DNA of 64,000 nt from Nocardia transvalensis NBRC 15921 (lineage in GTDB: Bacteria; Actinomycetota; Actinomycetes; Mycobacteriales; Mycobacteriaceae). A program made the position numbers and the translations under genes. The DNA is taken from contig NZ_BAGL01000083.1 of the NCBI RefSeq assembly GCF_000308875.1, forward strand, positions 1-64,000, in the 5' to 3' direction. This document shows, in pieces, positions 24,358-32,061 of the stretch. The notes beneath the pieces are model-generated. The model was not told where the DNA came from. It ran no database searches and saw only the letters and a program-made list of their open reading frames with translations. Position 1 is the stretch's first letter, and the number at the start of each line of letters is the position of its first letter.

Positions 24358-24726
24358 TCAGGTGCGGTCGTGGAGGGTGATTCGGTAGCCGTCGGGGTCG
24401 GCGAAGGTGAAGGTGCGGCCGAAGGGGCCGTCGATCGGGGCGGAGACGATGGGGTGGCCGTCGGCGACGAGTGCGTCGTGGATGGCCTGGACGTCGGTGG
24501 CGTGGAGCCAGATCGCGGCGCCGATGCCGGGCTGGGCGACGGAGGCGAGATCGGTGCCGGGGACGATGTCGCGGAGTGCGAACGCGATCGGCTTCGTCTC
24601 GAAGACCACGGCGTGCGGAGGTCCGGCCGGCGAGCGGACGAGGCCGAGGTACTTCTCGTAGAACGCCTGCGAAGCGGCGAGGTCGCGCGCTTGGAGTGAG
24701 ATGAAGTCGGGGCCGGTGGCGGGCAT
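24358..24726 (-). CDS. VOC/glyoxalase-superfamily protein
   Basis: A 122-residue single-domain vicinal-oxygen-chelate protein. It begins with DFISLQARDLAASQAFYEKYLGL and ends with FGRTFTFADPDGYRITLHD, the two typical metal-ligand edges of the fold. Members include dioxygenases, bleomycin-binding resistance proteins and lyases; the substrate is unknown. GGAAGGAG lies 7 bases before ATG 24726. The gene is divergent from a MarR regulator with two identical operators between them, so it is very likely its target. Confidence 0.85.
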   Translation of the reverse strand: MPATGPDFISLQARDLAASQAFYEKYLGLVRSPAGPPHAVVFETKPIAFALRDIVPGTDLASVAQPGIGAAIWLHATDVQAIHDALVADGHPIVSAPIDGPFGRTFTFADPDGYRITLHDRT

Positions 24727-24745
24727 GTGAAGCTCCTTCCTTACG

Positions 24746-24761
24746 TGTCAGTCTTCTGACA
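24746..24761. promoter_or_regulatory. MarR operator 1
   Basis: TGTCAG-TCTT-CTGACA, a perfect 6-bp inverted repeat with 4-bp spacer, lies between the VOC and MarR genes. Its arms are identical to operator 2, and the centres are 28 bp apart. Confidence 0.8.
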
Positions 24762-24773
24762 TAGGTCAATGTA

Positions 24774-24789
24774 TGTCAGAATACTGACA
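24774..24789. promoter_or_regulatory. MarR operator 2
   Basis: TGTCAG-AATA-CTGACA. The last base is the A of the MarR start codon, so binding here would block the regulator's own expression. Confidence 0.8.
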
Positions 24790-25232
24790 TGAGTCAAGAC
24801 GGGGTCGACCTGGAGACGTCACTGGGCTACCTGCTGAAGGAGGCGTCGAGCGCCCTGCGCGCGGCCATGGAGGAGGTCCTGCGGCCGCTCGGGATGAGCG
24901 TGACGCACTACTCCTGCCTCGAGCTGCTGGCTCAGCGACCGGGCTTGTCGAACTCCGAGTTGGCGCGGGGCGCGTTCGTGACCCGGCAGACGATGAACGT
25001 GCTGCTCCAGACCCTGGAACGAGAGGGCGAGGTGACCAGGCCCGAGGCGGCGCCCGTCGGGAAGGCGCTCCCCACACGGCTCACGCCTCGCGGCCGGCGG
25101 AGGCTGGAGAAGGCGACCGCGGCGGTCCGGTCCGTCGAGATCGGAATGCTGGCCGGCATGACCGAGACCGAGCAGGCAGACGCGCGCCGGATCCTGCGGA
25201 GCATGATCCGTTCCCTGCGCGACGGCGCCTAG
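24789..25232 (+). CDS. MarR-family regulator
   Basis: A 147-residue winged-helix regulator. The recognition region is GLSNSELARGAFVTRQTMNVLLQTLE (about residues 55-80), followed by the wing and GRRRLEKATAAV. No ribosome site precedes ATG 24789, so translation may be leaderless. Twin TGTCAG-N4-CTGACA palindromes upstream are the evident operators for itself and the VOC protein. Its TAG abuts the TCA stop of the convergent lipase gene with no base between. Confidence 0.9.
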   Translation: MSQDGVDLETSLGYLLKEASSALRAAMEEVLRPLGMSVTHYSCLELLAQRPGLSNSELARGAFVTRQTMNVLLQTLEREGEVTRPEAAPVGKALPTRLTPRGRRRLEKATAAVRSVEIGMLAGMTETEQADARRILRSMIRSLRDGA

Positions 25233-26135
25233 TCACCCCGTACAGAGGACCTCGGGAGAGCCCGGATCCAGCGCCTGCTGCACTATCTGGATCACGGCGG
25301 GCGATCGCAGCATCTTGCCGTGGTCGAAAGTGTCACTGGCACAGATGTTCTGGACCCAGACGTTGTTCACCAGCGCGCCGGGTCCGGCGTTCAGGAATGT
25401 CGCCTCGGGCGGCGTGGACATCTCGTCGAAGTGGCTGGCTACCACCGTGTACCGCACGCCGGGTTCGGTATCGCCGCCGGCGTTGAGGGTGCGCAGGAAT
25501 TCACTGCCGACGACCTGCTGGGCCGCGGCCGGTCCGAGCACGCGGGCCACGGCCGCTTCCCCCGGGCCGGAGGCGCTGCCGCTGGGCAGCAGATAGCCGA
25601 GGTTGCTGGCGGTGGTGCCGTGATTGGTGGCGCCGACGGTGATCAGCTGGCGCACCACATTGTGTTGCGGATCAACAGGATTCGCCCCGCCGCCGAATCG
25701 CATGAACTGGCGCGCGACGAGCCCGCCCTGCGAATGCGCGACGATATCCACCTGCGCCGCCCCGGTCGCCTCGCGGACCCGGCCGACGAATTCGGCGAGC
25801 TGCCCGGCCGACGTCCGGATATCCCCGGTGCCGTAGACCCCCGGCTGCGATCCGTACAGGCTCGACGTGTCGCGCCCGTAGTTCAGCGCGAAGACGCAGT
25901 GCCCCTCGTCTTTCAGCTTCGGCGACAGGACATCCCAGTTGTTCTGATTCCCCCACGTCCCGTGGACGAGCACGACGGGCTCGTCCGATTTGCATTGCCA
26001 GTCATTCGCTCCAGGCGGAGACGAACTGCCGTCCCGGACTTGGGAGATATCCGGATCCGGATCCGCGGAGGCCGCACTCACCCCCAGCACCGTGCACAAA
26101 CCTATAACGGGAAGCAGCACGGCCAGCGAACGCAT
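25233..26135 (-). CDS. Secreted triacylglycerol lipase/esterase
   Basis: A 300-residue exported lipase. A signal peptide (MRSLAVLLPVIGLCTVLGVSA, cleavage near ASA-DP) is followed by an alpha/beta hydrolase with oxyanion loop VLVHGTWGNQNNW and nucleophile elbow VAHSQGG. The late His is in TFDHGKML. Four cysteines (CKS, HCVF, ICAS, VLCTG) suggest disulfides. It belongs to the actinomycete lipase class acting on extracellular lipids. ATG 26135 was preferred; GTG one codon upstream is possible. Confidence 0.87.
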   Translation of the reverse strand: MRSLAVLLPVIGLCTVLGVSAASADPDPDISQVRDGSSSPPGANDWQCKSDEPVVLVHGTWGNQNNWDVLSPKLKDEGHCVFALNYGRDTSSLYGSQPGVYGTGDIRTSAGQLAEFVGRVREATGAAQVDIVAHSQGGLVARQFMRFGGGANPVDPQHNVVRQLITVGATNHGTTASNLGYLLPSGSASGPGEAAVARVLGPAAAQQVVGSEFLRTLNAGGDTEPGVRYTVVASHFDEMSTPPEATFLNAGPGALVNNVWVQNICASDTFDHGKMLRSPAVIQIVQQALDPGSPEVLCTG

Positions 26136-26246
26136 CACTCATCCCTTCGACGCGAAGAGCAGTAACGGATCGATTGCCGATACTATGTCCGCGAGCGGGG
26201 GAATCGGTGTATGCGCGCGGCGAAACGCCGGAGGGGTACCAAAACG

Positions 26247-26285
26247 CCACGGCGGCCCGGGTGCGAGGCACCCGGACCGCCGTGG
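26247..26285 (-). terminator. Terminator after antitoxin-like gene
   Basis: Two stem segments, CCACGGCGG/CCGCCGTGG and CCGGGTGC/GCACCCGG, are separated by one C/A mismatch with a 3-base loop. On the minus strand they are followed by CGTTTTGG. The hairpin starts 10 bp after the gene's stop. Confidence 0.75.
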
Positions 26286-26294
26286 CTTCGGTGA

Positions 26295-26480
26295 CTACTT
26301 GTGGCCCTGCTCGCGCAGCGTCTTCTTGGCCGTCTCCTGCGCCTTGTCGACCTGCTTGGCGTACTTGCCGCCGGTCTGCTTGTCGACGGCGTCACCGACC
26401 TTGTCGATCACCGGCTCGAGTTTGTCGGCGTGCTTGCCGGCGAGGTCGGCCGCCTTCTTCAGCTGGTCGAACATTCCCAT
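26295..26480 (-). CDS. Small MT0933/Rv0909-type antitoxin-like protein
   Basis: A 61-residue Lys-rich helical protein (MGMFDQLKKAADLAGKHADK; tail KKTLREQGHK) of the Rv0909-like antitoxin family. ATG 26480 has AGGAG 7 bases upstream. No Rv0910-type toxin lies on either side, so this is an orphan, as is common in Nocardia. Whether it acts as an antitoxin is unproven. Confidence 0.75.
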   Translation of the reverse strand: MGMFDQLKKAADLAGKHADKLEPVIDKVGDAVDKQTGGKYAKQVDKAQETAKKTLREQGHK

Positions 26481-26517
26481 GACGCATCTCCTGTCGCGAA
26501 AACCTGGCCTCTCCAGG

Positions 26518-28815
26518 CTAACTGTCGGCACGCCGCCGCACCCGCCGCGCAGCCGCGACCAGATTGCGCAGCGACGGCTCCAGCTGCCAGAAGTGCCGGG
26601 TCTTCAACCCGCCGTCGGGATTGGCCCACAGCCGCTCCGGGGTAACCGCGTCGGCCGCCGCGGTGAGCAGTTCGTCCAGCTCGTCGATGTCCGGGATGCG
26701 CGCGGACCGGCTCTCGTAGACACCGGGACCGACGCCGTGCGAGAGCCCGTTGCCCTCCTCGGCGTCCTCCTGCAGCGCCTTGACCACCCATTCGATGGAG
26801 CGGGTGGCGACGATGGCGGTGACGTCGGCGTCCAGTTCCTCGATCGCCCGCACGATTTCCGCCCGCCCGGAATAGGCGATATGCGTGTGGATCTGTGTCT
26901 CGGGTTTGACGCCCGAGGTGGCCAACCGGAAGGCGTTGACCGCCCAGCGCAGGTACTCCGTGCGACCGTCGGGACGCAGCGGCAGCAGTTCGCGCACGGC
27001 CGGCTCGTCGACCTGGATGATCGACACCCCGGCCTTCTCCAGATCCGCCAGCTCGTCGCGGATGGCCAGCGCCACCTGGTCGGCTGTCTCGTACAGCGGC
27101 TGGTCCTGCCGCACGAACGAGCGCGCCACCATCGTGACCGGTCCGGTCACAATGCCTTTCACCGGTTTGTCGGTCAGCGACTGGGCGTAGGTGATCCACT
27201 CCACCGACATGGGCTTCGGCCGCGCCACGTCGCCGTAGAGGATCGGCGGCCGCACGTTGCGCGAGCCGTACACCTGCACCCAGCCGAAGCGGGTGGTGGC
27301 GAACCCGTCGAGCAGTTCGGCGAAGTACTGGATCATGTCGTTGCGCTCGTGCTCGCCGTGCACGAGCACGTCCAGGCCGATGTCCTCCTGCAACCGGATG
27401 GTCGACTCGATCTCGGCCTCGATCCGCTTGCGGTACTCGTCGTAGGACAGCCGGCCCTCGCCGAGTTCGTAGCGGGCCTGCCGGACGGCCGCGGTCTGCG
27501 GGAACGAGCCCAGCGTGGTGGCGGGCACGACGGGCAGATTCAGCTTGGCGCGCTGGGCTTCTCGGCGCACCTCGTAGGGTTCGCGCTCGCGCATCTGCGG
27601 CGTCAGCGCGTAAACCCGTTGCCGCACCGCGTGTTTCTGCTTGAAGTGCACCTCACCCGGCCGCTTGCGCCACTTCTCCGACGGGCCCTCGGTGAGGGCC
27701 TTCGCCAGCGAAACCACTTCCAGGACCTTCTGTTTCGCGAAGGCGAGGCGGTCGGCGACATTACCGTCGATGTCGTATTCGACGAGCACGTCGTAGGGCA
27801 CGTGCAGCAGCGTGGTGCCCGTGGACACCACCAGATCGGGGCACACCTTGGCGAGTTCGTTGAGGTACTGCAACGTGACGTAGCGGTCGGCGCGCCACAC
27901 GTTGGTCCCGCTGATCACGCCCGCGTACAGGCGCTTGCGGCGGATACCGGGGATCTGCGCCAGTTCCTCGGGCCGGATCCGGTGGCTGGCCAGATCGAGC
28001 CCGATCGCCTCCACGGGCGTGGCGGCCAGGATGCGCACGGCCTCGCCGAAGTCGCCGTACTGGCCGGTGACGAGGATGCGGGGCCGCAGTGGCGCGGTCG
28101 AAAGTCGTTGGTAGGCACGCTCGAACGCCGCCAGTTCCGCGGGGCTGCGATCGCTGGTGAAGCACGGTTCGTCCAGCTGCACACATGTCGAGCCGCGCTT
28201 GGCGAGGATCTCGAGCAGTTCCTCGTACACCGGCAGCAGCCGGTCCAGCAGAGCCAGCTGGTCGAATTCGGGCTCGCCCGGGACCTGGCCGGCCTTGGAC
28301 AGCAGCAGCAGCGATATCGGCCCGAGCACGACCGGCCGCTGCTCGATCCCGGCCGCCTTGGCCCGATCCCACTCGTCGAGCAGGGCCTCGGGATGCAGCG
28401 AGAATTCGGTATCGGCGTCGAGTTCCGGCTGGCGGTAGTGGTAGTTGGTGCCGAAGAAACGCACCAGCTCCAGCGGCGGCAGATCGGGGCGGCCGCGGGC
28501 CATCAGGAAGTAGAAGTCCAACGGGTGCAGATCTTCCCGATACGGCTCGAACCGCTTCGGCACCGCGCCGAACAGCAGCGCGTTGTCGAGAATGTGATCG
28601 TAGAAGGAGAAGGTGTTACCCGGCACCTGGGTCAGGCCGGCCGCGTGCAACTCGGCGAACTGGGTGTCCTGAATCTCCCGCCCGACCGCGAGCAGTTCCT
28701 CCCGCTCCAGCGACCCGCGCCAGTACGCCTCCAGCGCACGCTTGAGTTCCCGGTGCGGTCCGATCCTCGGATAGCCGAGAATGCTCGATCCGAAGCCATC
28801 GGTGACGTTGACCAT
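26518..28815 (-). CDS. metE: MetE-family (cobalamin-independent methionine synthase) homologue lacking zinc ligands
   Basis: A 765-residue protein with both MetE barrels. The N-terminal ILGYPRIGPHRELKRALEAYWRG, mid TTLGSFPQT and C-terminal VHGEHERNDMIQYFAE, GDVARPKPMSVEW and IIQVDEPAVRELLPLR are standard. MetE methylates homocysteine using 5-methyl-THF-polyglutamate and a zinc bound by His641, Cys643, Glu665 and Cys726 (E. coli). Here the His remains (His645, IHTHIAYS), but the others read Ala647, Val669 (AIVATRS) and Gly735 (NPDGGLKTR). GPVTMVARSF also replaces the usual CWSF. Canonical catalysis is therefore doubtful. GGAAGGAG precedes ATG 28815. No B12 riboswitch is seen. Confidence 0.88.
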   Translation of the reverse strand: MVNVTDGFGSSILGYPRIGPHRELKRALEAYWRGSLEREELLAVGREIQDTQFAELHAAGLTQVPGNTFSFYDHILDNALLFGAVPKRFEPYREDLHPLDFYFLMARGRPDLPPLELVRFFGTNYHYRQPELDADTEFSLHPEALLDEWDRAKAAGIEQRPVVLGPISLLLLSKAGQVPGEPEFDQLALLDRLLPVYEELLEILAKRGSTCVQLDEPCFTSDRSPAELAAFERAYQRLSTAPLRPRILVTGQYGDFGEAVRILAATPVEAIGLDLASHRIRPEELAQIPGIRRKRLYAGVISGTNVWRADRYVTLQYLNELAKVCPDLVVSTGTTLLHVPYDVLVEYDIDGNVADRLAFAKQKVLEVVSLAKALTEGPSEKWRKRPGEVHFKQKHAVRQRVYALTPQMREREPYEVRREAQRAKLNLPVVPATTLGSFPQTAAVRQARYELGEGRLSYDEYRKRIEAEIESTIRLQEDIGLDVLVHGEHERNDMIQYFAELLDGFATTRFGWVQVYGSRNVRPPILYGDVARPKPMSVEWITYAQSLTDKPVKGIVTGPVTMVARSFVRQDQPLYETADQVALAIRDELADLEKAGVSIIQVDEPAVRELLPLRPDGRTEYLRWAVNAFRLATSGVKPETQIHTHIAYSGRAEIVRAIEELDADVTAIVATRSIEWVVKALQEDAEEGNGLSHGVGPGVYESRSARIPDIDELDELLTAAADAVTPERLWANPDGGLKTRHFWQLEPSLRNLVAAARRVRRRADS

Positions 28816-28978
28816 GAGCGGGACACTCCTTCCGAGCCGCAGGGTTCATCCCGACCCTCTGTGCAGCTTATGCCCGGTGCTGGTGAATACCGCCCCGATC
28901 GGTGGAGGCGGTGTAGTCGGCGGAAAACAATCGTTCGATGCCCCCGCAACCACCTCGGGAGCGAGTCTTACGAGCGAC

Positions 28979-29091
28979 GTTCGCGGCCGGCTCGCGTCGG
29001 AGTGGCCGAAGCGCATGCGCCGAAGGCGCGAGTCTCGGCCGCTCCGACGCGAGCCTCAGAGGCCGCGAACACGCGACGCCGGAGGCGGCGC
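28979..29091 (+). repeat. Long structured hairpin element, copy 1
   Basis: Outer arms GTTCGCGGCC (28979-28988) and GGCCGCGAAC (29061-29070) enclose a 19-bp stem (28991-29009 with 29035-29053) with one T.G pair. The apical mini-hairpin is GCGCC-GAA-GGCGC (29017-29029). A second small GGA-loop hairpin follows (29073-29091), ending 2 bp from the fadB2 stop. It shares architecture with the element at 30229. Confidence 0.8.
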
Positions 29092-29093
29092 CA

Positions 29094-29966
29094 TCAAGCA
29101 CGGTTGTACTGGTAGAACCCCGCCCCGGCCTTCTTCCCCAACAACCCCGCCTCCACCATCCGCATCAGCAGTGGCGGCGCGGAGTACAAAGGCTCCTTGA
29201 ACTCCGAGTACATCGAATCGGCGATGGACTTCACCGTGTCCAGCCCGACCAGATCGGTCAGCGCCAGCGGGCCCATCGGGTGCGCACACCCGAGCACCAT
29301 GGCCTTGTCGACGTCCTCCTTGGTGGCGAACCCGGACTCGACCATGCGAATCGCCGAGAGCAGATACGGCACCAGCAGCGCGTTCACCACGAAGCCGGAG
29401 CGGTCGGCCGAGCGCACGACCTGCTTGCCCAGCACCTCGGCGGCGAAGTTCTCCGCGCGCTTGGACACCGCGTCGCTGGTCTTGAGCGTGGTCACCAGCT
29501 CCACCAGCGGCAGCACCGGAACCGGGTTGAAGAAGTGCATGCCCACCACCCGATCGGGGTTGTTGGTGGCCATGGCGATCTTCATGATCGGGATCGAGGA
29601 GGTGTTGGAGGCGAGCACCGCGTTCGGATCGGTGACGACCTTGTCCAGCTCGGCGAAGATCGAGGTCTTGACCTCCTCGTTCTCCACGACCGCCTCGACC
29701 ACCAACTGGCGGTCGGCGAAGTCGCCGAGGTCGGAGGTGAACCGCAGGCGCCAGGCGGTCTGCTCGCGCTCCCGCTCGGTGATCTTGCCGCTGGACACGC
29801 CGCGATCGAGCGAGCGCAGAATCCGGGCGCGGCCGGCGGCGGCCAGTTCCCGCGTCTGTTCGAACACGAGCACGTCGACATGCGCCCGGGCGCACACCTC
29901 CGCGATTCCGGCGCCCATCTGTCCGGCGCCGATGATGCCGACGCGCTGAATCTTTTCGCTGCTCAC
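29094..29966 (-). CDS. fadB2: 3-hydroxybutyryl-CoA dehydrogenase
   Basis: A 290-residue NAD-dependent dehydrogenase interconverting 3-hydroxybutyryl-CoA and acetoacetyl-CoA. The Rossmann motif is VGIIGAGQMGAGIAEV. The catalytic region SNTSSIPI and VGMHFFNPVPVLPLVE includes the active His, and the C-terminal helical domain carries GPLALTDLVGLD. GTG 29966 has AGGAG 6 bases upstream; the frame continues further but without a start signal. A -10-like TATAAC is at 30048-30053 (minus strand). Adjacent to aceA as in M. tuberculosis (Rv0468 next to Rv0467). Confidence 0.93.
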   Translation of the reverse strand: MSSEKIQRVGIIGAGQMGAGIAEVCARAHVDVLVFEQTRELAAAGRARILRSLDRGVSSGKITEREREQTAWRLRFTSDLGDFADRQLVVEAVVENEEVKTSIFAELDKVVTDPNAVLASNTSSIPIMKIAMATNNPDRVVGMHFFNPVPVLPLVELVTTLKTSDAVSKRAENFAAEVLGKQVVRSADRSGFVVNALLVPYLLSAIRMVESGFATKEDVDKAMVLGCAHPMGPLALTDLVGLDTVKSIADSMYSEFKEPLYSAPPLLMRMVEAGLLGKKAGAGFYQYNRA

Positions 29967-30098
29967 GTCCCGCTCCTGCTGGTCGTCTTGGCTTGGGGCT
30001 GTGGGGCGAAGAAGAGGGCCGGTAAGCCCTTTCCTTCGACGGGAAACGTTATAAGGATGCCCTCCCCGCCGGGGCTGTTCGGCGGGAAGGGCGGTTCG

Positions 30099-30138
30099 GA
30101 AGCCGGGGCCCAGGTGATGCGGACTGGGCCCCGGCTTC
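30099..30138. terminator. 14-bp perfect hairpin
   Basis: Arms GAAGCCGGGGCCCA (30099-30112) and TGGGCCCCGGCTTC (30125-30138) with a 12-base loop. It lies between the structured element and the fadB2 promoter; it is probably a terminator without a U-tract or part of the same structured region. Confidence 0.5.
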
Positions 30139-30228
30139 CCGCCGCGCCCGGAGCGACGCCGGGCGGTGCGACGGAAGGGTGCAAGCACTGCGGTTCATAT
30201 CGAATCACCCAGCCTGGCAACCACAACC

Positions 30229-30340
30229 GTTTGCGGCCGCCCCGGTGTTCGGTGCCCGGCGCGCATGCGACGAAGTCGCGAGCGCCGGGTGCCGAACGCC
30301 GGGGCCAAGAGGCCGCAAACCGCCGTGCCGGAGGCTCGGC
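30229..30340 (+). repeat. Long structured hairpin element, copy 2
   Basis: Outer arms GTTTGCGGCC (30229-30238) and GGCCGCAAAC (30311-30320) enclose a long stem (30240-30262 with 30282-30304) whose only non-Watson-Crick pairs are G.T. The apical mini-hairpin is GCGAC-GAA-GTCGC (30267-30279). A GGA-loop hairpin follows (30322-30340), ending 16 bp from the aceA stop. Outer arm and apex differ from copy 1 by compensatory changes. Confidence 0.8.
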
Positions 30341-30356
30341 AATTCAACACAGCCTC

Positions 30357-31643
30357 TCAGTGGAACTGGCCCTCTTCGGTCGAGCCCTTCAGCGCGGTGG
30401 TCGAGCTGTCGGGGTCGACGGTGGTGGCGATCGCGTCGAAGTAGCCGGCGCCGACCTCACGCTGGTGCTTCGTGGCGGTGTAGCCGCGCTCCTCGGCCGC
30501 GAACTCGCGCTCCTGCAGGTCGACGTAGGCGGTCATGCCCTCGCGGGCGTAGCCGTAGGCCAGGTCGAACATCGAGTAGTTCAGCGCGTGGAAGCCGGCC
30601 AGGGTGATGAACTGGAACTTGAAGCCCATCGCGCCCAGCTCCTTCTGGAACTTCGCGATGGTCGCGTCGTCCAGGTGCTTGCGCCAGTTGAAGGACGGCG
30701 AGCAGTTGTAGGCCAGCAGCTGGTCCGGGAACTCGCTCTTGACCGACTCGGCGAACTTGCGGGCCAGCTCCAGGTCCGGGGTGCCGGTCTCCATCCAGAT
30801 CAGGTCGGAGAACGGGGCGTAGGCCTTGGCCCGCGCGATGCAGGGCTCGATGCCGTTCTTGACGTGGTAGAAGCCCTCGGCGGTGCGCTCACCGGTGATG
30901 AACGGCTGGTCGCGCTCGTCCACGTCGGAGGTGATCAGGGTGGCGGCCTCGGCGTCGGTGCGCGCGATGACCACGGTCGGGGTGCCGGCCACGTCGGCGG
31001 CCAGGCGGGCGGAGGTCAGGGTGCGGATGTGCTGCGAGGTGGGGATGAGCACCTTGCCGCCCAGGTGGCCACACTTCTTCTCCGACGCCAGCTGGTCCTC
31101 CCAGTGGGTGCCGGCGGCGCCCGCGGCGATCATGGCCTTCTGCAGCTCGTAGACGTTCAGCGCGCCACCGAAGCCGGCCTCGCCGTCGGCGACGATCGGC
31201 ACGAGCCAGTTGTCGACCGAGGTGTCACCCTCGGCGCGGGAGATCTCGTCGGCGCGCAGCAGCGCGTTGTTGATGCGGCGCACCACCGACGGAACCGAGT
31301 TGGCCGGGTAGAGGCTCTGGTCCGGGTAGGTGTGGCCGGAGAGGTTCGCGTCACCGGCGACCTGCCAACCGGACAGGTAGATGGCCTTCAGGCCGGCGCG
31401 GACCTGCTGCACGGCCATGTTGCCGGTCAGGGCGCCCAGGGCGTTGATGTACTCACCGCTGTTGACCTGCTCCCACAGGATCTCGGCGCCGCGCCGGGCG
31501 AGCGTGTGCTCCTCCACGACGGTGCCCTGCAGCTTGGCCACCTGCTCGGCGGTGTAGTTACGGGTGATGCCCTTCCAGCGCGGATTGGTGTCCCAGTCCT
31601 GCTGGATTTCCGCAGCGGTCTTCGGGGTGCCGGCAGTCGACAT
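30357..31643 (-). CDS. aceA: Isocitrate lyase
   Basis: A 428-residue isocitrate lyase, the same length as mycobacterial Icl1. It cleaves isocitrate to succinate and glyoxylate, opening the glyoxylate shunt for growth on fatty acids and acetate; some homologues also cleave methylisocitrate. The catalytic signature KKCGH is in LASEKKCGHLGGKVLIPTS (around residue 190). Metal and substrate motifs include VADGEAGFGG and YNCSPSFNW. ATG 31643 has GGAG 6 bases upstream; longer in-frame starts lack signals. A RamB-like palindrome lies about 190 bp upstream. Confidence 0.96.
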   Translation of the reverse strand: MSTAGTPKTAAEIQQDWDTNPRWKGITRNYTAEQVAKLQGTVVEEHTLARRGAEILWEQVNSGEYINALGALTGNMAVQQVRAGLKAIYLSGWQVAGDANLSGHTYPDQSLYPANSVPSVVRRINNALLRADEISRAEGDTSVDNWLVPIVADGEAGFGGALNVYELQKAMIAAGAAGTHWEDQLASEKKCGHLGGKVLIPTSQHIRTLTSARLAADVAGTPTVVIARTDAEAATLITSDVDERDQPFITGERTAEGFYHVKNGIEPCIARAKAYAPFSDLIWMETGTPDLELARKFAESVKSEFPDQLLAYNCSPSFNWRKHLDDATIAKFQKELGAMGFKFQFITLAGFHALNYSMFDLAYGYAREGMTAYVDLQEREFAAEERGYTATKHQREVGAGYFDAIATTVDPDSSTTALKGSTEEGQFH

Positions 31644-31833
31644 CTCTGACTCCACTTCTTCGTTCGGTCGTGCCCCATGTTCGGAATCCGTCGCGATGTC
31701 CGAACTCTGCTGGAGCGGCAATTTGCAGGCTTGCTATGCCCATCGGGTGTACATCCACACGATGGCACAACAGAAAATTGCCGTCTACCTGTTGCTACTG
31801 TGAATCTCTGCTAGCTGGACCAGGCCTTTTGCT

Positions 31834-31847
31834 AATTTTGCAAAATT
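31834..31847. promoter_or_regulatory. RamB-like palindrome upstream of aceA
   Basis: AATTTTGCAAAATT is a perfect 14-bp palindrome. Its AA(T)TTTGCAAA core resembles sites bound by RamB, the regulator of acetate-metabolism genes including isocitrate lyase in Corynebacteriales. A related AATTTGCAGG lies at 31721. RamB itself is not in this window. Confidence 0.5.
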
Positions 31848-32061
31848 TGCCCAGTGATTGCATATCTCAACTCTACTCCCGAGTAGGGCTGACATGGGCT
31901 TTTGCGTAACGCCCGTACTGTTTCGGTGATCTCGGCCACCGACGGATTTCCCGGACCGCCATTCCCGGCTGTGAGGACCTTCACACGATGCGGCGGGCGC
32001 CCGCCGTGTGCGCCCGGCCACTTCCAGGGCCCCGGACGCGAAACCGGCGCGCCCGAGGCAG

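Larger units (their letters stand above)
29967..30356. other. 390-bp intergenic between aceA and fadB2
   Basis: No gene. It holds the fadB2 -10-like TATAAC (30048-30053, minus strand), the 14-bp hairpin at 30099-30138 and the structured element at 30229-30340. The amount of potential secondary structure is striking. Confidence 0.6.

Noticed and set aside
26295..26480. Toxin-antitoxin pair
   Set aside because: Only the antitoxin-like gene is present; metE and the lipase flank it and no toxin ORF fits between.
28816..28978. Cobalamin or SAM riboswitch upstream of metE
   Set aside because: No B12-box or S-box core was found on the minus strand; only a normal ribosome site.
25990..29115. 1041-codon open frame opposite metE on the + strand
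   Set aside because: It reads as low-complexity Arg/Gly/Leu-rich sequence with no start signal or domain, typical of antisense frames in GC-rich DNA; metE on the minus strand is clear.
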